Shown here in pieces: positions 32,024 through 43,088 of a stretch of DNA of 64,000 nucleotides. Source of the stretch: SPCO01 sp964427285 (GTDB lineage Bacteria; Chloroflexota; Limnocylindria; Limnocylindrales; CSP1-4); NCBI GenBank assembly GCA_964427285.1, contig CAYRTS010000002.1, forward strand, positions 30,466 to 94,465. Reading direction: 5' to 3'. The position numbers and the translations under genes were made by a program. A model generated the notes under the pieces. It had not been told where the DNA came from and ran no database searches. It was given only the letters and a program-made list of their open reading frames with translations. Numbering within the stretch: the stretch's first letter is position 1; every line of letters begins with the position of its first letter.

Positions 32024-32824
32024 ATGTCTCGCTTTTCTCGCTCCACGTCCGCCGCGCTCGCTCTGTTCGTCGCCGTCTCCCTTGTTCTGGGTGGCTGCGG
32101 CAGCGCGGCGCTTCCGGAATTGACGGACCCGACCGCCATCATCACTGCGGCGCTCAAGGCCACCGAAGGCGCCAAAAGCGTTCATCTTGAGGCCACCGTT
32201 GAGGGCTCGATCACTGCCGATCTGTTCGGGACCGGGGACTCGGGCGCGGCGATGACCCTCACCGGTACGTCACTCGCGGCCGACGTCGACATGACCGGCG
32301 GCAACATGCACGCGACGTTCGCCGTTCCCGCCCTGCTCGGGTTGACCGGCGAGCTGATCCAGATCGGCACGACCTCGTACGTGAAAACGTCGCTGGGCGG
32401 TCCGCTGTTCGAGGTGACGGAGGACTCCACGGGCGAGCTTCCAATCGACCCATCCAACCCGACCGCCATCGTTGATGGTCTCGGCGACTTCCTGCTCAAC
32501 GACGCCGTCAATCCGGTCAAGGGCGAGGACGTCGCATGCGGTAGCGCGAAGTGCTACGCGGTCACGATTGAGCTCACGCCCGAGGCGCTGGCGGCACTGG
32601 ACCCGACCGGTGCGGCGGCCGAGGAGTTGCCCATCGATCTGAGTGCCGGCACCGCGACGATCACGGTCCGGGTCGACAAGAACACCTACCGTCTAGCCGG
32701 GATCAGCATCGTCGCCGCCGCTGGTGACCTGGGATCGTTGACCCTGGAACTGATCCTCTCCAAGTGGGACGAGACGGTCACGATTGCGGCGCCGGCGGCC
32801 GATCAACTGGCTCCGGCCTCGTAA
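32024..32824 (+). CDS. Lipoprotein, LppX/LprG-like
   Basis: A 266-aa protein with a signal peptide and lipobox (LVLGGCGS, Cys25). The mature part starts with an amphipathic helix (IITAALKATEGAKSVHLEATVEG) and alternating beta strands, a pattern like the LppX/LprAFG family that carries lipids across the envelope. TTSYVKTSLGG and AKCYAVTIELTPEAL follow. Cys175 and Cys180 (ACGSAKC) are close enough for a disulphide. The ATG has GAGG nearby; the frame is open further upstream, but only across the groEL terminator. Family assignment is moderate and the ligand is unknown. Confidence 0.75.
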   Translation: MSRFSRSTSAALALFVAVSLVLGGCGSAALPELTDPTAIITAALKATEGAKSVHLEATVEGSITADLFGTGDSGAAMTLTGTSLAADVDMTGGNMHATFAVPALLGLTGELIQIGTTSYVKTSLGGPLFEVTEDSTGELPIDPSNPTAIVDGLGDFLLNDAVNPVKGEDVACGSAKCYAVTIELTPEALAALDPTGAAAEELPIDLSAGTATITVRVDKNTYRLAGISIVAAAGDLGSLTLELILSKWDETVTIAAPAADQLAPAS

Positions 32825-32879
32825 CCATCTGCGCGGCGATGCGACTGCGTCCGATACGGCCCGGTGCAGAGCCCACACC

Positions 32880-32885
32880 TACAAT
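32880..32885 (+). promoter_or_regulatory. -10 box for leaderless pcrA
   Basis: TACAAT (five of six consensus bases) ends six bases before the GTG start. There is no ribosome site. Confidence 0.6.
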
Positions 32886-32891
32886 GGATGG

Positions 32892-35618
<2,727 letters not shown>

Positions 35619-35625
35619 ATGCGGA

Positions 35626-36318
35626 TCAGGGAAGCGCTCCGGCGGCCTCCAGGAGGTCCGCGGTCTCCAGGTGGCCGCGAGTCCGGGCGTGCGCCAGGGG
35701 CCGCACCCCGTCGCGGTCCGCCAGGTTCACGTCTGCCCCGTGGTCGATGAGCAGCGCCACGATGGCCTGGTGGTCAGGGCCGCCATCGGATAGGAGGATG
35801 GCCTCGAGCAGTGCCGTCCAGCCGAGCCGATTCACGTGGTTGACGTCTACGGCCGTCTCGGTAAGGAGGTAGCGGACGACCTCCACGTGACCGCGCTCGG
35901 AGGCCGGGATGACCGCCACGCCGCCGTAGCGGTTCGTGATCGACGGGTCGGCGCCGGCCTCGTTGGCCAGCCGGAGGATGTCGAGCAACCCCTCGGCGCC
36001 GGCGTACAGGAACGGGTTATCGAGCTTGTCGTCCTGGAGATCGACATCGGCACCGGCCTCGAGCAGCGCGCGGAACGCATCGGTCAGGTGTGCTTCGGTC
36101 GTGACCATCAGCGGCGTCCGACCGGTGGCGTCGCGGGCATCGACATGCGCGCCGTCGGACAACGCGGCGTGGATCGCAGCGAGGTCGCCCGCGGCCGCCG
36201 CAGAAAAGAGCTGCTCATCCATCGCTTGTCCTCCCCGTTGGACGGCTGGTCCTCCGCACCCGGCGCCCGCGACGCTCAAGCTGAGCACCACGGTCGCGAT
36301 CAGCCCGCGTCGATCCAT
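35626..36318 (-). CDS. Ankyrin-repeat lipoprotein
   Basis: A 230-aa protein with a signal peptide and lipobox (LSVAGAGCGG, Cys21), then four or five ankyrin repeats. These include LFSAAAAGDLAAIHAALSDG, TGRTPLMVTTEAHL, LLEAGADVDLQDD, ASERGHVEVVRYLLTE and IDHGADVNLADRDGVRPL. It would display a protein-binding repeat domain outside the cell membrane. The start is an ATG seven bases after a TACCAT box; ATG codons upstream lie in or before that box. It is convergent with pcrA, with the stops seven bases apart, and divergent from ligA. The partner is unknown. Confidence 0.85.
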   Translation of the reverse strand: MDRRGLIATVVLSLSVAGAGCGGPAVQRGGQAMDEQLFSAAAAGDLAAIHAALSDGAHVDARDATGRTPLMVTTEAHLTDAFRALLEAGADVDLQDDKLDNPFLYAGAEGLLDILRLANEAGADPSITNRYGGVAVIPASERGHVEVVRYLLTETAVDVNHVNRLGWTALLEAILLSDGGPDHQAIVALLIDHGADVNLADRDGVRPLAHARTRGHLETADLLEAAGALP

Positions 36319-36325
36319 CCAGTTC

Positions 36326-36331
36326 ATGGTA
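36326..36331 (-). promoter_or_regulatory. -10 box for the ankyrin lipoprotein
   Basis: TACCAT on the minus strand, seven bases before the chosen ATG and with no ribosome site, which fits a leaderless mRNA. Confidence 0.45.
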
Positions 36332-36465
36332 GCGAGATGCGACGCGGCCACGGGCGGACATGCTTCGCGGATTCCGTTGACCCCGGGCCCGCCGCCGAAA
36401 CCGGCCGAATTCATCCCCGGGTTCGACCGATCAACGACCTGGAAGCGGCGATGCATCGGGTTCGG

Positions 36466-36471
36466 TACCCT
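36466..36471 (+). promoter_or_regulatory. Possible -10 box before ligA
   Basis: TACCCT lies eight bases before the first ligA ATG and eleven before the second. No ribosome site is seen. Confidence 0.3.
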
Positions 36472-36479
36472 CGTAGCCG

Positions 36480-38702
36480 ATGATGGCCACGGTCCAGCTT
36501 CCCCCAGTCGATCCCGCCCTGGTCCAGGCGGCGGCCGCGCTCGACCCCGCCTCCGCTGCGCTCCGCCATGCCGAGCTGTCGGCGCAGATCGATCGGGCCA
36601 ATCAGCGCTATTACGGTAGCGATGCCCCGGATATCAGCGATGCCGACTACGACCGCCTGTTCGCCCAGCTGGTGGCGCTGGAGACGGCGCACCCGGAGCT
36701 GGTATCCGCCGAGTCGCCGACCCAACGGGTCGGCGACGCGCCAACCGGCACCTTCGAAGAGGTCCGGCACCGACGGCCGATGCTGTCGCTGGCCAATGCC
36801 TTCAGCCATGACGAGCTTCGGGCGTTTGATGTCCGCGTGCGCCGCGGTCTGGGTCTGCCACCGCCGCCTGAGCCAACGCCGGACCTGCGCTATGTGGCCG
36901 AACTCAAGATCGATGGGCTGGCCGTTTCGCTGCGCTACGAGCGTGGTCGGTTCGTACAGGGGGCGACCCGTGGGGACGGCACGACCGGTGAAGATGTCAC
37001 GGCTAACCTGCGCACGATCTCCGTGATTCCGGCCCGTTTGACCGAGCCGGTTGACATCGAAGTCCGCGGCGAGGTCTTCATGCCCAGGGCCGAATTCGCC
37101 CGGATCAACGCCGAGCGCGAGGACGCGGGGCTCCCGCTCTACGCCAATCCACGGAACAGCGGCGCGGGCTCGCTCCGTCAGCTCGACCCGGGTGTGACCG
37201 CCAGCCGTCGCCTGTCGGCCTGGCTGTATCAATTGGTCGAACACGAGGACGATGGGGCCGGCGCCCAGGCAACCCTGTTCGGTGGCGTCACGGGAGCCGT
37301 CGAGTCGGTGGCGCCGGGGCTGCGGTCCCAGTCCGACGCGCTCGTGAGGCTCGCAACCCTGGGCTTTCCGGTCAATCCGGAGCATGCCGAGGATCTCGAC
37401 ATCGACGGCGTGATCGACTTCACCGAGCGCTGGCGAGAGGCCCGCCACCACCTCCCGTACGAGACCGATGGCGTGGTGGTCAAGGTCGACCGGTTCGACC
37501 AGCAGGCTCGCCTGGGGATGGTGAGCCGCGCCCCCCGTTGGGCGATCGCGTTCAAATTCCCGCCCGAGCAGGTCGAATCCTTCGTGGAGGACATCGTTCC
37601 ATACGTCGGGCGGACGGGCACGCTCACTCCGGTCGCCCACCTCTCCCCGACGAAAGTGTCCGGATCCACCGTCGCCCGGGCCACGCTCCACAACCTCGAT
37701 GAGATTCGGCGCAAGGACATCCGGATCGGTGATTGGGTGGTGCTCCAGAAGGCCGGCGACGTCATTCCCGAGGTGGTCCGGCCGCTCATCGATCGCCGAA
37801 CGGGCGCCGAGCGTCAATTCGAAATGCCCGCGGGATGCCCGGTCTGTGGGACGGCCGTGGTGCAGGACGAAGGTGCCGTGCGGGTCTATTGCCCCAACCT
37901 GACCTGCCCGGCGCGCGTCGGCCAGGAATTCGCCCACTTCGCGGGGCGCGGCGGCATGGACATCGAAGGCGCCGGCTGGAAGGTCCTCGAGCAGCTCCTC
38001 GGGCGGGGGCTGATCAGGCGGCGCGGCGACTTCTACCGGCTCTCGATCGAGGACCTGGAGGGTCTGGACCGGTTCGCGCGCAAGAGTGCGGAGAACCTGC
38101 ACGCCTCGATCCAGAAGTCGAAGCGCCGGCCGCTCGAACGCCTGATCGCGGCGCTGGGTGTCCCGCAGGTCGGCTGGACCACGGCCATCGAACTCGCTGC
38201 ATGGCTGGCCGGCGAGGTCCCCGTCGGCGACCATTGGCTCGCGCGGGCCGCCGCGATCCTGGAGCGGGTCGCCAGCGAGGAGCCGGTGCGCTTCGAGGAG
38301 ATCGATGGGATCGGCCCGACCGTCGCCGCCGCGCTGGCCGCCTGGCTGGGGTCGGGCGGACCCGGTCGCGGCGTCCTCGACGACCTGGCGGCTGCCGGGG
38401 TCGAGGTAGATCTGCCGTCGCCACGCCTGGCCGCCGCGGCTGGACCGTTGGCCGGGAAGACGATCGTCGTCACGGGAACACTCGAAGGCTTCAGTCGGGA
38501 GCAGGCGGAAGCGGCCATCCGCGCGGCGGGCGGCAAGCCGGGCGGAGCCGTCTCGAAGAAGACCGACTACGTCCTTGCCGGCGAGGCGGCAGGCTCCAAG
38601 CTGGCCAAGGCCCAGCAGCTCGGCGTCCCGATTCTCGATGAGGCCGGTTTCCGCCGGTTGCTGAGCGGGCGGGCCAAGGATGATCCAGTGGGAGGATCGT
38701 GA
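36480..38702 (+). CDS. ligA: NAD+-dependent DNA ligase
   Basis: A 740-aa replicative DNA ligase. The nucleotidyltransferase lysine is Lys143 in AELKIDGLAVSL. Other motifs are TRGDGTTGEDVT, NPRNSGAGSLRQLD, and TDGVVVKVDRFDQQ. The four zinc ligands are in CPVCGTAV and YCPNLTCPAR. A helix-hairpin-helix region and a C-terminal BRCT domain (LAGKTIVVTGTLEGFSREQA) follow. Length is within the normal range for this family plus a short N-terminal extension. Two adjacent ATG codons are possible starts. The stop overlaps the ATG of the damaged amine oxidase gene. Confidence 0.97.
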   Translation: MMATVQLPPVDPALVQAAAALDPASAALRHAELSAQIDRANQRYYGSDAPDISDADYDRLFAQLVALETAHPELVSAESPTQRVGDAPTGTFEEVRHRRPMLSLANAFSHDELRAFDVRVRRGLGLPPPPEPTPDLRYVAELKIDGLAVSLRYERGRFVQGATRGDGTTGEDVTANLRTISVIPARLTEPVDIEVRGEVFMPRAEFARINAEREDAGLPLYANPRNSGAGSLRQLDPGVTASRRLSAWLYQLVEHEDDGAGAQATLFGGVTGAVESVAPGLRSQSDALVRLATLGFPVNPEHAEDLDIDGVIDFTERWREARHHLPYETDGVVVKVDRFDQQARLGMVSRAPRWAIAFKFPPEQVESFVEDIVPYVGRTGTLTPVAHLSPTKVSGSTVARATLHNLDEIRRKDIRIGDWVVLQKAGDVIPEVVRPLIDRRTGAERQFEMPAGCPVCGTAVVQDEGAVRVYCPNLTCPARVGQEFAHFAGRGGMDIEGAGWKVLEQLLGRGLIRRRGDFYRLSIEDLEGLDRFARKSAENLHASIQKSKRRPLERLIAALGVPQVGWTTAIELAAWLAGEVPVGDHWLARAAAILERVASEEPVRFEEIDGIGPTVAAALAAWLGSGGPGRGVLDDLAAAGVEVDLPSPRLAAAAGPLAGKTIVVTGTLEGFSREQAEAAIRAAGGKPGGAVSKKTDYVLAGEAAGSKLAKAQQLGVPILDEAGFRRLLSGRAKDDPVGGS

Positions 38703-39702
38703 TGACACACAATGACCGGCGCCTCAGGGCCGACCGCCTTGAAGAGGCGCCACTTGCGGCGGCTGACCTGGCGACGCCCGGTGCTGGTCTGGAGGCGCGC
38801 CCCGGGCCGCGGAAGCGGGTGATCGTGATCGGGGCCGGGATGGCCGGGTTGGTGGCCGCCTTCGAGCTGGCGCGCCAGGGGCACGACCCGATCGTCCTCG
38901 AGGCCCAGGGCCGCGTCGGCGGTCGCGTGTACACCTTGCGCAACTTCGCGCCGGGCCTGTACGCCGAGGCCGGTGCCATGCGCATCCCGCGGGTTCACGA
39001 CCTCACGCTCCGGTACTGCGATCTGTTTGGCCTGGAGCTGCGCCCGTTCGTCATGGGCAACCCGAAGGGGCTGGTGGTGGTTGGCGGCGACCGGATGACC
39101 GCCGAGGAAGCGGGACTGCACCCGGAGCGCCTGCCATTCGAGCTCGCCGAGCACGAGCGGGGGCGACGGTTCGACGACCTCTGGGCAGAGGCGACCCGCG
39201 ACCTCCGCGACATGCTCGATCGTGACGGCGCGGCCGCCTGGAAGGAGATCGTCCGCCAGTACGACCAGTACTCGCTTCGCGAGTTCCTCCTCCTCAAGGG
39301 CTTCTCCGAAGGCGCCATCGAGATGTACGGCGTCATGAACTTCGTCGAATCGGACATGAACAACGCGGTTATCGAGGAACTGCGCGAGGACCTCGGCAAG
39401 GCCTTCGAGGACATGCAGGAGATCGTCGGCGGCATGGATCGCCTGCCCAAAGGGTTCTTTACGCACCTCCAGGATCGGATCCGCTTCGGAGCAGAGGTCC
39501 ACGCGATCGCGCAGGATCCCGATTCGGTGACGGTCCACTTCAAGACCGAGGCAGGCACTGCTCGCTCCAGCACGCCCGGATCCAGGGAGCGCTGGAATCG
39601 GGCATCCGGGCGGCTCGCGAGATCCATGAGCTGGTCGACTACGGCGCCGATGAGCGCCGCGCAGCTACCGGCGGTGGAGGTTGGCCGCGTACCGCTCCAT
39701 GA
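38702..39702 (+). pseudogene. Flavin amine oxidase with internal deletion and frameshift
   Basis: The first 280 or so codons encode the N-terminal half of a flavin monoamine oxidase: VIVIGAGMAGLVAAFELA for FAD binding near residue 40, AQGRVGGRVYTLR, and an AEAGAMRIP substrate-side motif. The frame then reads GTARSSTPGS, unlike the family. From about 39556, one base out of frame, the sequence encodes HCSLQHARIQGALESGIRAAREIH, the usual extreme C-terminus of these enzymes, ending at TGA 39700-39702. Roughly the middle-to-late part, including the second FAD-binding region, is missing. The long continuation in the first frame is antisense to the next gene and not a real C-terminus. An assembly collapse is the main alternative. 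Confidence 0.8.
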
Positions 39703-40189
39703 GCTGGGTCACCGCGGCACGGGCGGCGGCCCAGTCGGGCTGATCACCGAAGACGATGCCGTCGGTTCCCCAGCGGCGGATCTGGGTCATCGCGTTGACG
39801 ATCGCATCGTGCGCCAGCGCACGCCCGCGCCCGGCCTGGACCTGCCCGCTCACGAGGTAGCGTCGAACGACGTCGAATGGCGCGGACCACTGGCCGATGC
39901 GAATGGTGTCGCCCTGCCGCAGCGATTCGAGCCAATCGTCGTCGCCAACCGGATGCCTATCGTGCTCGGCCTGGTGTCGGACGAGATCCACACGGTGGCC
40001 GGTTCGATCGAGGCTCGCGAGTCGCCCGTCGTCATCGACTGTCTGGTAGCAGACCGGGCACGACGGCAACTCGACGTGGGTGGGGGGCGGCTCCCCGTAC
40101 GGGAGTCCACAGCGACGACAGAACGTCGCCTGGCTTCGACCGGCGGGTGTCCCGCACCCAAGACAGGCCGTCTCGATGAGCAAGGTCAA
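39665..40189 (-). CDS. Zinc-ribbon protein of unknown function
   Basis: A 174-aa protein with paired CxxC motifs at the N-terminus (ACLGCGTPAG and FCRRCGLPYG) and a further CPVC, which indicates one or two zinc sites. The C-terminal half has QGDTIRIGQWSAPFDVVRRYLVSG and a helical end (AAARAAVTQLMERYAANLHRR). The start is taken as TTG with GGAG seven bases upstream and a TATGAT -10 box (40210-40205) just before. A longer ATG start at 40234 would lie upstream of that promoter. Its 3' end overlaps the end of the amine oxidase remnant by 38 bases. Confidence 0.65.
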   Translation of the reverse strand: MTLLIETACLGCGTPAGRSQATFCRRCGLPYGEPPPTHVELPSCPVCYQTVDDDGRLASLDRTGHRVDLVRHQAEHDRHPVGDDDWLESLRQGDTIRIGQWSAPFDVVRRYLVSGQVQAGRGRALAHDAIVNAMTQIRRWGTDGIVFGDQPDWAAARAAVTQLMERYAANLHRR

Positions 40190-40332
40190 TGTGCCGCTCC
40201 ACTGATCATATCCGTGTTGTGGTCGCCGAAGCATGCCCGGGCGGCCATCGGCGCACCATGGCCTGATCGGGTCATTCGCGAGCCGCCAGTGGGGTCATCG
40301 ACCCGGCGAGACCATCGCAGATTGTCGCTGGG

Positions 40333-41169
40333 TCAGCCTACCGCGTGATCAAACTGACCCCAGATCGCCTCGGGCCGCCAAGCTGGCATCTCACCGCGGA
40401 TCAGGCGCGGCGCCTGCCAGGCAGCGACCCAGCCCTCGCCCAGCAATCGGTCGAGGCCGACCCGGTTGGTCTCGAGGACGCCCGCCCGGATACGCTTGCC
40501 AGAACCCGCCGCCAGCCGTCGCGCTTGCAGGATGGCGAGGGCGTCGTCGGCGTTAGGGGCGATCGTTGCGCCGCCGCCCCACGGCGCCCGGATCACGAAG
40601 CCACCCAGGGTCCCATCGTGGCGCTCGAGGCAGCGGGTGGTGTCCGGCGCGGCGAGCGCGCTCAGCATGTGCGCGCGGTCCTCGCCGGTCACAACCCCGT
40701 CCAGCACCAGCATGGCGGTGAGGTCGGACGGCTGGAACGGACGGATCCGTTCATCCGGATCGCCAGTCGCCAGCCCCGCTGCCTCCATCGTCCGATACCG
40801 GTCCTGGACCCGAAATCCGAGTCGTTCGTAGAGCGGCTGTCCGGCTTCGGTGGCAACCAGCACGAGCGTTGCGCACCCGGCGGCCTCCGCGACCTCGATC
40901 GTCGTCTGCGTCAGGGCCGTGCCGAGTCCCTGCCCGCGCCACGCCGGATCCACCCAGATCGTGCCGATCCAGCCGACCGACCCGTTGATCGTGGCCATCC
41001 CGGTCCCGACGATCGTCCCGTCGGCGTCGGCGACGAGCGGCCGGCAACCCGGGTGGCCCGTGCTCCACGCCAGCCTGGTGCGGCGATCGCCCCAACCGGA
41101 GCGGCCGATGGCGTTTGCGGCGGCTTCGACATCGGCGTGCGTCATGGGGCGGATCAGCGGGGTCGGCAC
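40333..41169 (-). CDS. GNAT N-acetyltransferase (double domain)
   Basis: A 278-aa protein with a complete N-terminal GNAT domain: IWVDPAWRGQGLGTAL carries the acetyl-CoA pyrophosphate loop (RGQGLG), then TLVLVATEAGQPLYERLGF. The C-terminal half (RIRPFQPSDLTAMLVLDG to the end) resembles a second, degenerate GNAT-like domain without a clear acetyl-CoA loop. The substrate is unknown. The GTG start is supported by a TACGAT box exactly six bases upstream. The gene is divergent from gatC with 38 bases between the start codons. Confidence 0.88.
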   Translation of the reverse strand: MPTPLIRPMTHADVEAAANAIGRSGWGDRRTRLAWSTGHPGCRPLVADADGTIVGTGMATINGSVGWIGTIWVDPAWRGQGLGTALTQTTIEVAEAAGCATLVLVATEAGQPLYERLGFRVQDRYRTMEAAGLATGDPDERIRPFQPSDLTAMLVLDGVVTGEDRAHMLSALAAPDTTRCLERHDGTLGGFVIRAPWGGGATIAPNADDALAILQARRLAAGSGKRIRAGVLETNRVGLDRLLGEGWVAAWQAPRLIRGEMPAWRPEAIWGQFDHAVG

Positions 41170-41175
41170 AGGGCG

Positions 41176-41201
41176 ATCGTAGCGGGCGCGTCGGATATGA
41201 T
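41176..41201. promoter_or_regulatory. Back-to-back -10 boxes for the divergent GNAT gene and gatC
   Basis: TACGAT on the minus strand (41181-41176) lies six bases before the GNAT GTG. TATGAT on the plus strand (41196-41201) lies six bases before the gatC ATG. Neither gene has a ribosome site. With only 38 bases between the starts, any upstream promoter contacts fall inside the other gene. Confidence 0.6.
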
Positions 41202-41207
41202 CGAGCG

Positions 41208-41504
41208 ATGGCCACGCTCTCCCGTTCGGACGTCGAGCACGTCGCTCATCTGGCACGGCTTGGGCTGACCCAAGTCGAGTTGACGCAACTCGAAGGGCAG
41301 CTCAACCACATCCTGGATCAGTACGCGATCCTCGCCGAACTGCCGACCGATGACATCGCCCCGACCGCCCAGACCATCGAGCTCGAGAACATCCTGCGCG
41401 AGGATGTCGTGCGCCCGTCGCTGCCCGTGGAGGCGGTCCTCGCGAATGCACCGGCACGGCAGGGGGACTTTATTGTGGTGCCGGCCATCCTCGACGAACG
41501 CTGA
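41208..41504 (+). CDS. gatC: Asp/Glu-tRNA amidotransferase subunit C
   Basis: A 98-aa small subunit of the GatCAB complex, which converts Glu-tRNA-Gln and Asp-tRNA-Asn to the correct amides. It has the family opening VEHVAHLARLGLT and the wrap-around C-terminal region (LREDVVRPSLPVEAVLANAP, then GDFIVVPAILD). The ATG follows a TATGAT box by six bases, so translation is probably leaderless. It is first in the gat operon. Confidence 0.95.
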   Translation: MATLSRSDVEHVAHLARLGLTQVELTQLEGQLNHILDQYAILAELPTDDIAPTAQTIELENILREDVVRPSLPVEAVLANAPARQGDFIVVPAILDER

Positions 41505-41513
41505 GTCTGCCCG

Positions 41514-43088
41514 ATGACCGACCTGACTCGCCTCCACGCGCACGAGATGGCTGGGCTTTTGCGGTCGGGCCAGGTTTCGTCACGTGACCTCACCGAGGCG
41601 CACTTGCGTGCCGCCGAGCGCGACAACCGGGCACTCAACGCCTGGCTGACGATCGACCGTGATCGGGCGCTCGCCGAGGCCGATGCCGCAGACTCGCGGC
41701 TGGGGGCGGCCCGGACGGACGGGGCCAGGGCCCTCGACCGGTTACGCCCCCTGCTGGGTATCCCTGTGGCGCTCAAGGATCTCGTGTCCGTCAAGGGCGG
41801 GCAATGCACCGCGGGCTCGCGAATCCTCGAGGGGTACCGGGCGCCCTACGACGCCCACATCACCGAGCGTCTCCGCGAGGCTGGCGCCGTGATCCTGGGC
41901 AAGACCAACATGGACGAGTTCGCCATGGGCTCGTCGACGGAGCACTCGGCCTTCGGGCCGACGGCCAACCCGTGGGCGCTGGATCGAGTTCCGGGCGGCA
42001 GCAGCGGTGGTTCCGCCGCGGCGGTCGCGGCCTTCCACGCGCCGCTGTCCATCGGCACGGACACCGGTGGCTCCATCCGACAACCCGCGGCCCTGTGCGG
42101 AATCGTCGGCATGAAGCCGACCTACGGCCGGGTCAGTCGCTACGGGATCGTGGCCTTCGCCAGTTCGCTCGACCAGATCGGGCCGTTCGCCCGGGATGTC
42201 CGGGACGCGGCGGCACTGTTGCACGCGATCGCTGGACGCGACGACCGCGACTCAACGTCATCGCCGCAGCCAGTCCCGGCCACCTTGATCGCGCTGCCGG
42301 CGAGTGACGATGAAGCCGCCACGTTTCTGCGGGGCAAGCGACTGGGGTTGCCCCGCGAGTACTTCGTCGCTGGGATGGAGCCAGGGGTCGAGGCTCGCGT
42401 CCGCGAGGCGGTCGCCGCGCTCGAAGGTGCCGGCGCGATCGTCGAGGAGGTCAGCCTGCCCCACACGGACTACGGCCTGGCCACCTACTACATCGTGGCC
42501 CCGGCGGAGGCCTCGGCCAACCTTGCTCGCTACGACGGCCTGCGCTTCGGGTCGCACCACGGCGAGGGTGACGTCCTGGCCAACTACCTGGCCACCCGTG
42601 GCCGAGGGTTTGGTCCGGAGGTGAAGCGCCGGATCATGCTCGGGACGTACGCGCTGTCGGCCGGCTATTACGACGCGTTCTACCTCAAGGCCCAGAAGGT
42701 GCGGACACTGATCAAGGCGGACTTCGACGCCGTCTGGGCGCGCGGCTTCGACGCCATCGTTGCCCCGACCAGCCCGACCGTCGCGTTCCGTTTCGGGGAT
42801 CGGCTCGCCGATCCGGTGGCGATGTATCTGTCGGACGCCTGCACGCTCCCGGTCAACATGGCCGGGCTGCCCGGCATCTCCATCCCGTGCGGGCTATCGG
42901 AGGGGTTGCCCGTCGGGCTCCAGCTGATCGGTGCGCCGTGGACAGAGGCGGGCCTGTTCGAGCTGGCCCGCGGCTATGAGGCGATCACCGCCTGGGCCGA
43001 ATGGCGGGCGTTGGAGCCCGCGGCGCTGGCAGCGCTGGACGACCCAATGACGCCGACACCGGCCTCGCACCGGTTGACCAGCTCATGA
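41514..43088 (+). CDS. gatA: Asp/Glu-tRNA amidotransferase subunit A
   Basis: A 524-aa amidase-signature protein that hydrolyses glutamine to supply ammonia to GatB. The Ser-cisSer-Lys triad is visible: Lys in VALKDLVSVKGG near residue 85, the cis-Ser in PGGSSGGSAAA near 160 and the nucleophile Ser in DTGGSIRQPAALCG near 185. Length and motifs are typical. It follows gatC by nine bases. The stop overlaps the start of the cyclase gene (ATGA). Confidence 0.96.
   Translation: MTDLTRLHAHEMAGLLRSGQVSSRDLTEAHLRAAERDNRALNAWLTIDRDRALAEADAADSRLGAARTDGARALDRLRPLLGIPVALKDLVSVKGGQCTAGSRILEGYRAPYDAHITERLREAGAVILGKTNMDEFAMGSSTEHSAFGPTANPWALDRVPGGSSGGSAAAVAAFHAPLSIGTDTGGSIRQPAALCGIVGMKPTYGRVSRYGIVAFASSLDQIGPFARDVRDAAALLHAIAGRDDRDSTSSPQPVPATLIALPASDDEAATFLRGKRLGLPREYFVAGMEPGVEARVREAVAALEGAGAIVEEVSLPHTDYGLATYYIVAPAEASANLARYDGLRFGSHHGEGDVLANYLATRGRGFGPEVKRRIMLGTYALSAGYYDAFYLKAQKVRTLIKADFDAVWARGFDAIVAPTSPTVAFRFGDRLADPVAMYLSDACTLPVNMAGLPGISIPCGLSEGLPVGLQLIGAPWTEAGLFELARGYEAITAWAEWRALEPAALAALDDPMTPTPASHRLTSS

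Noticed and set aside
40189..40234. Longer ATG start for the zinc-ribbon gene
   Set aside because: The ATG at 40234 lies upstream of a TATGAT promoter box and lacks a ribosome site. The TTG at 40189 has GGAG at the right distance.
39550..40348. The C-terminal half of the long 549-codon amine oxidase frame
   Set aside because: It does not resemble amine oxidases and is antisense to the zinc-ribbon gene. The true C-terminal motif lies in another frame and ends at 39702.
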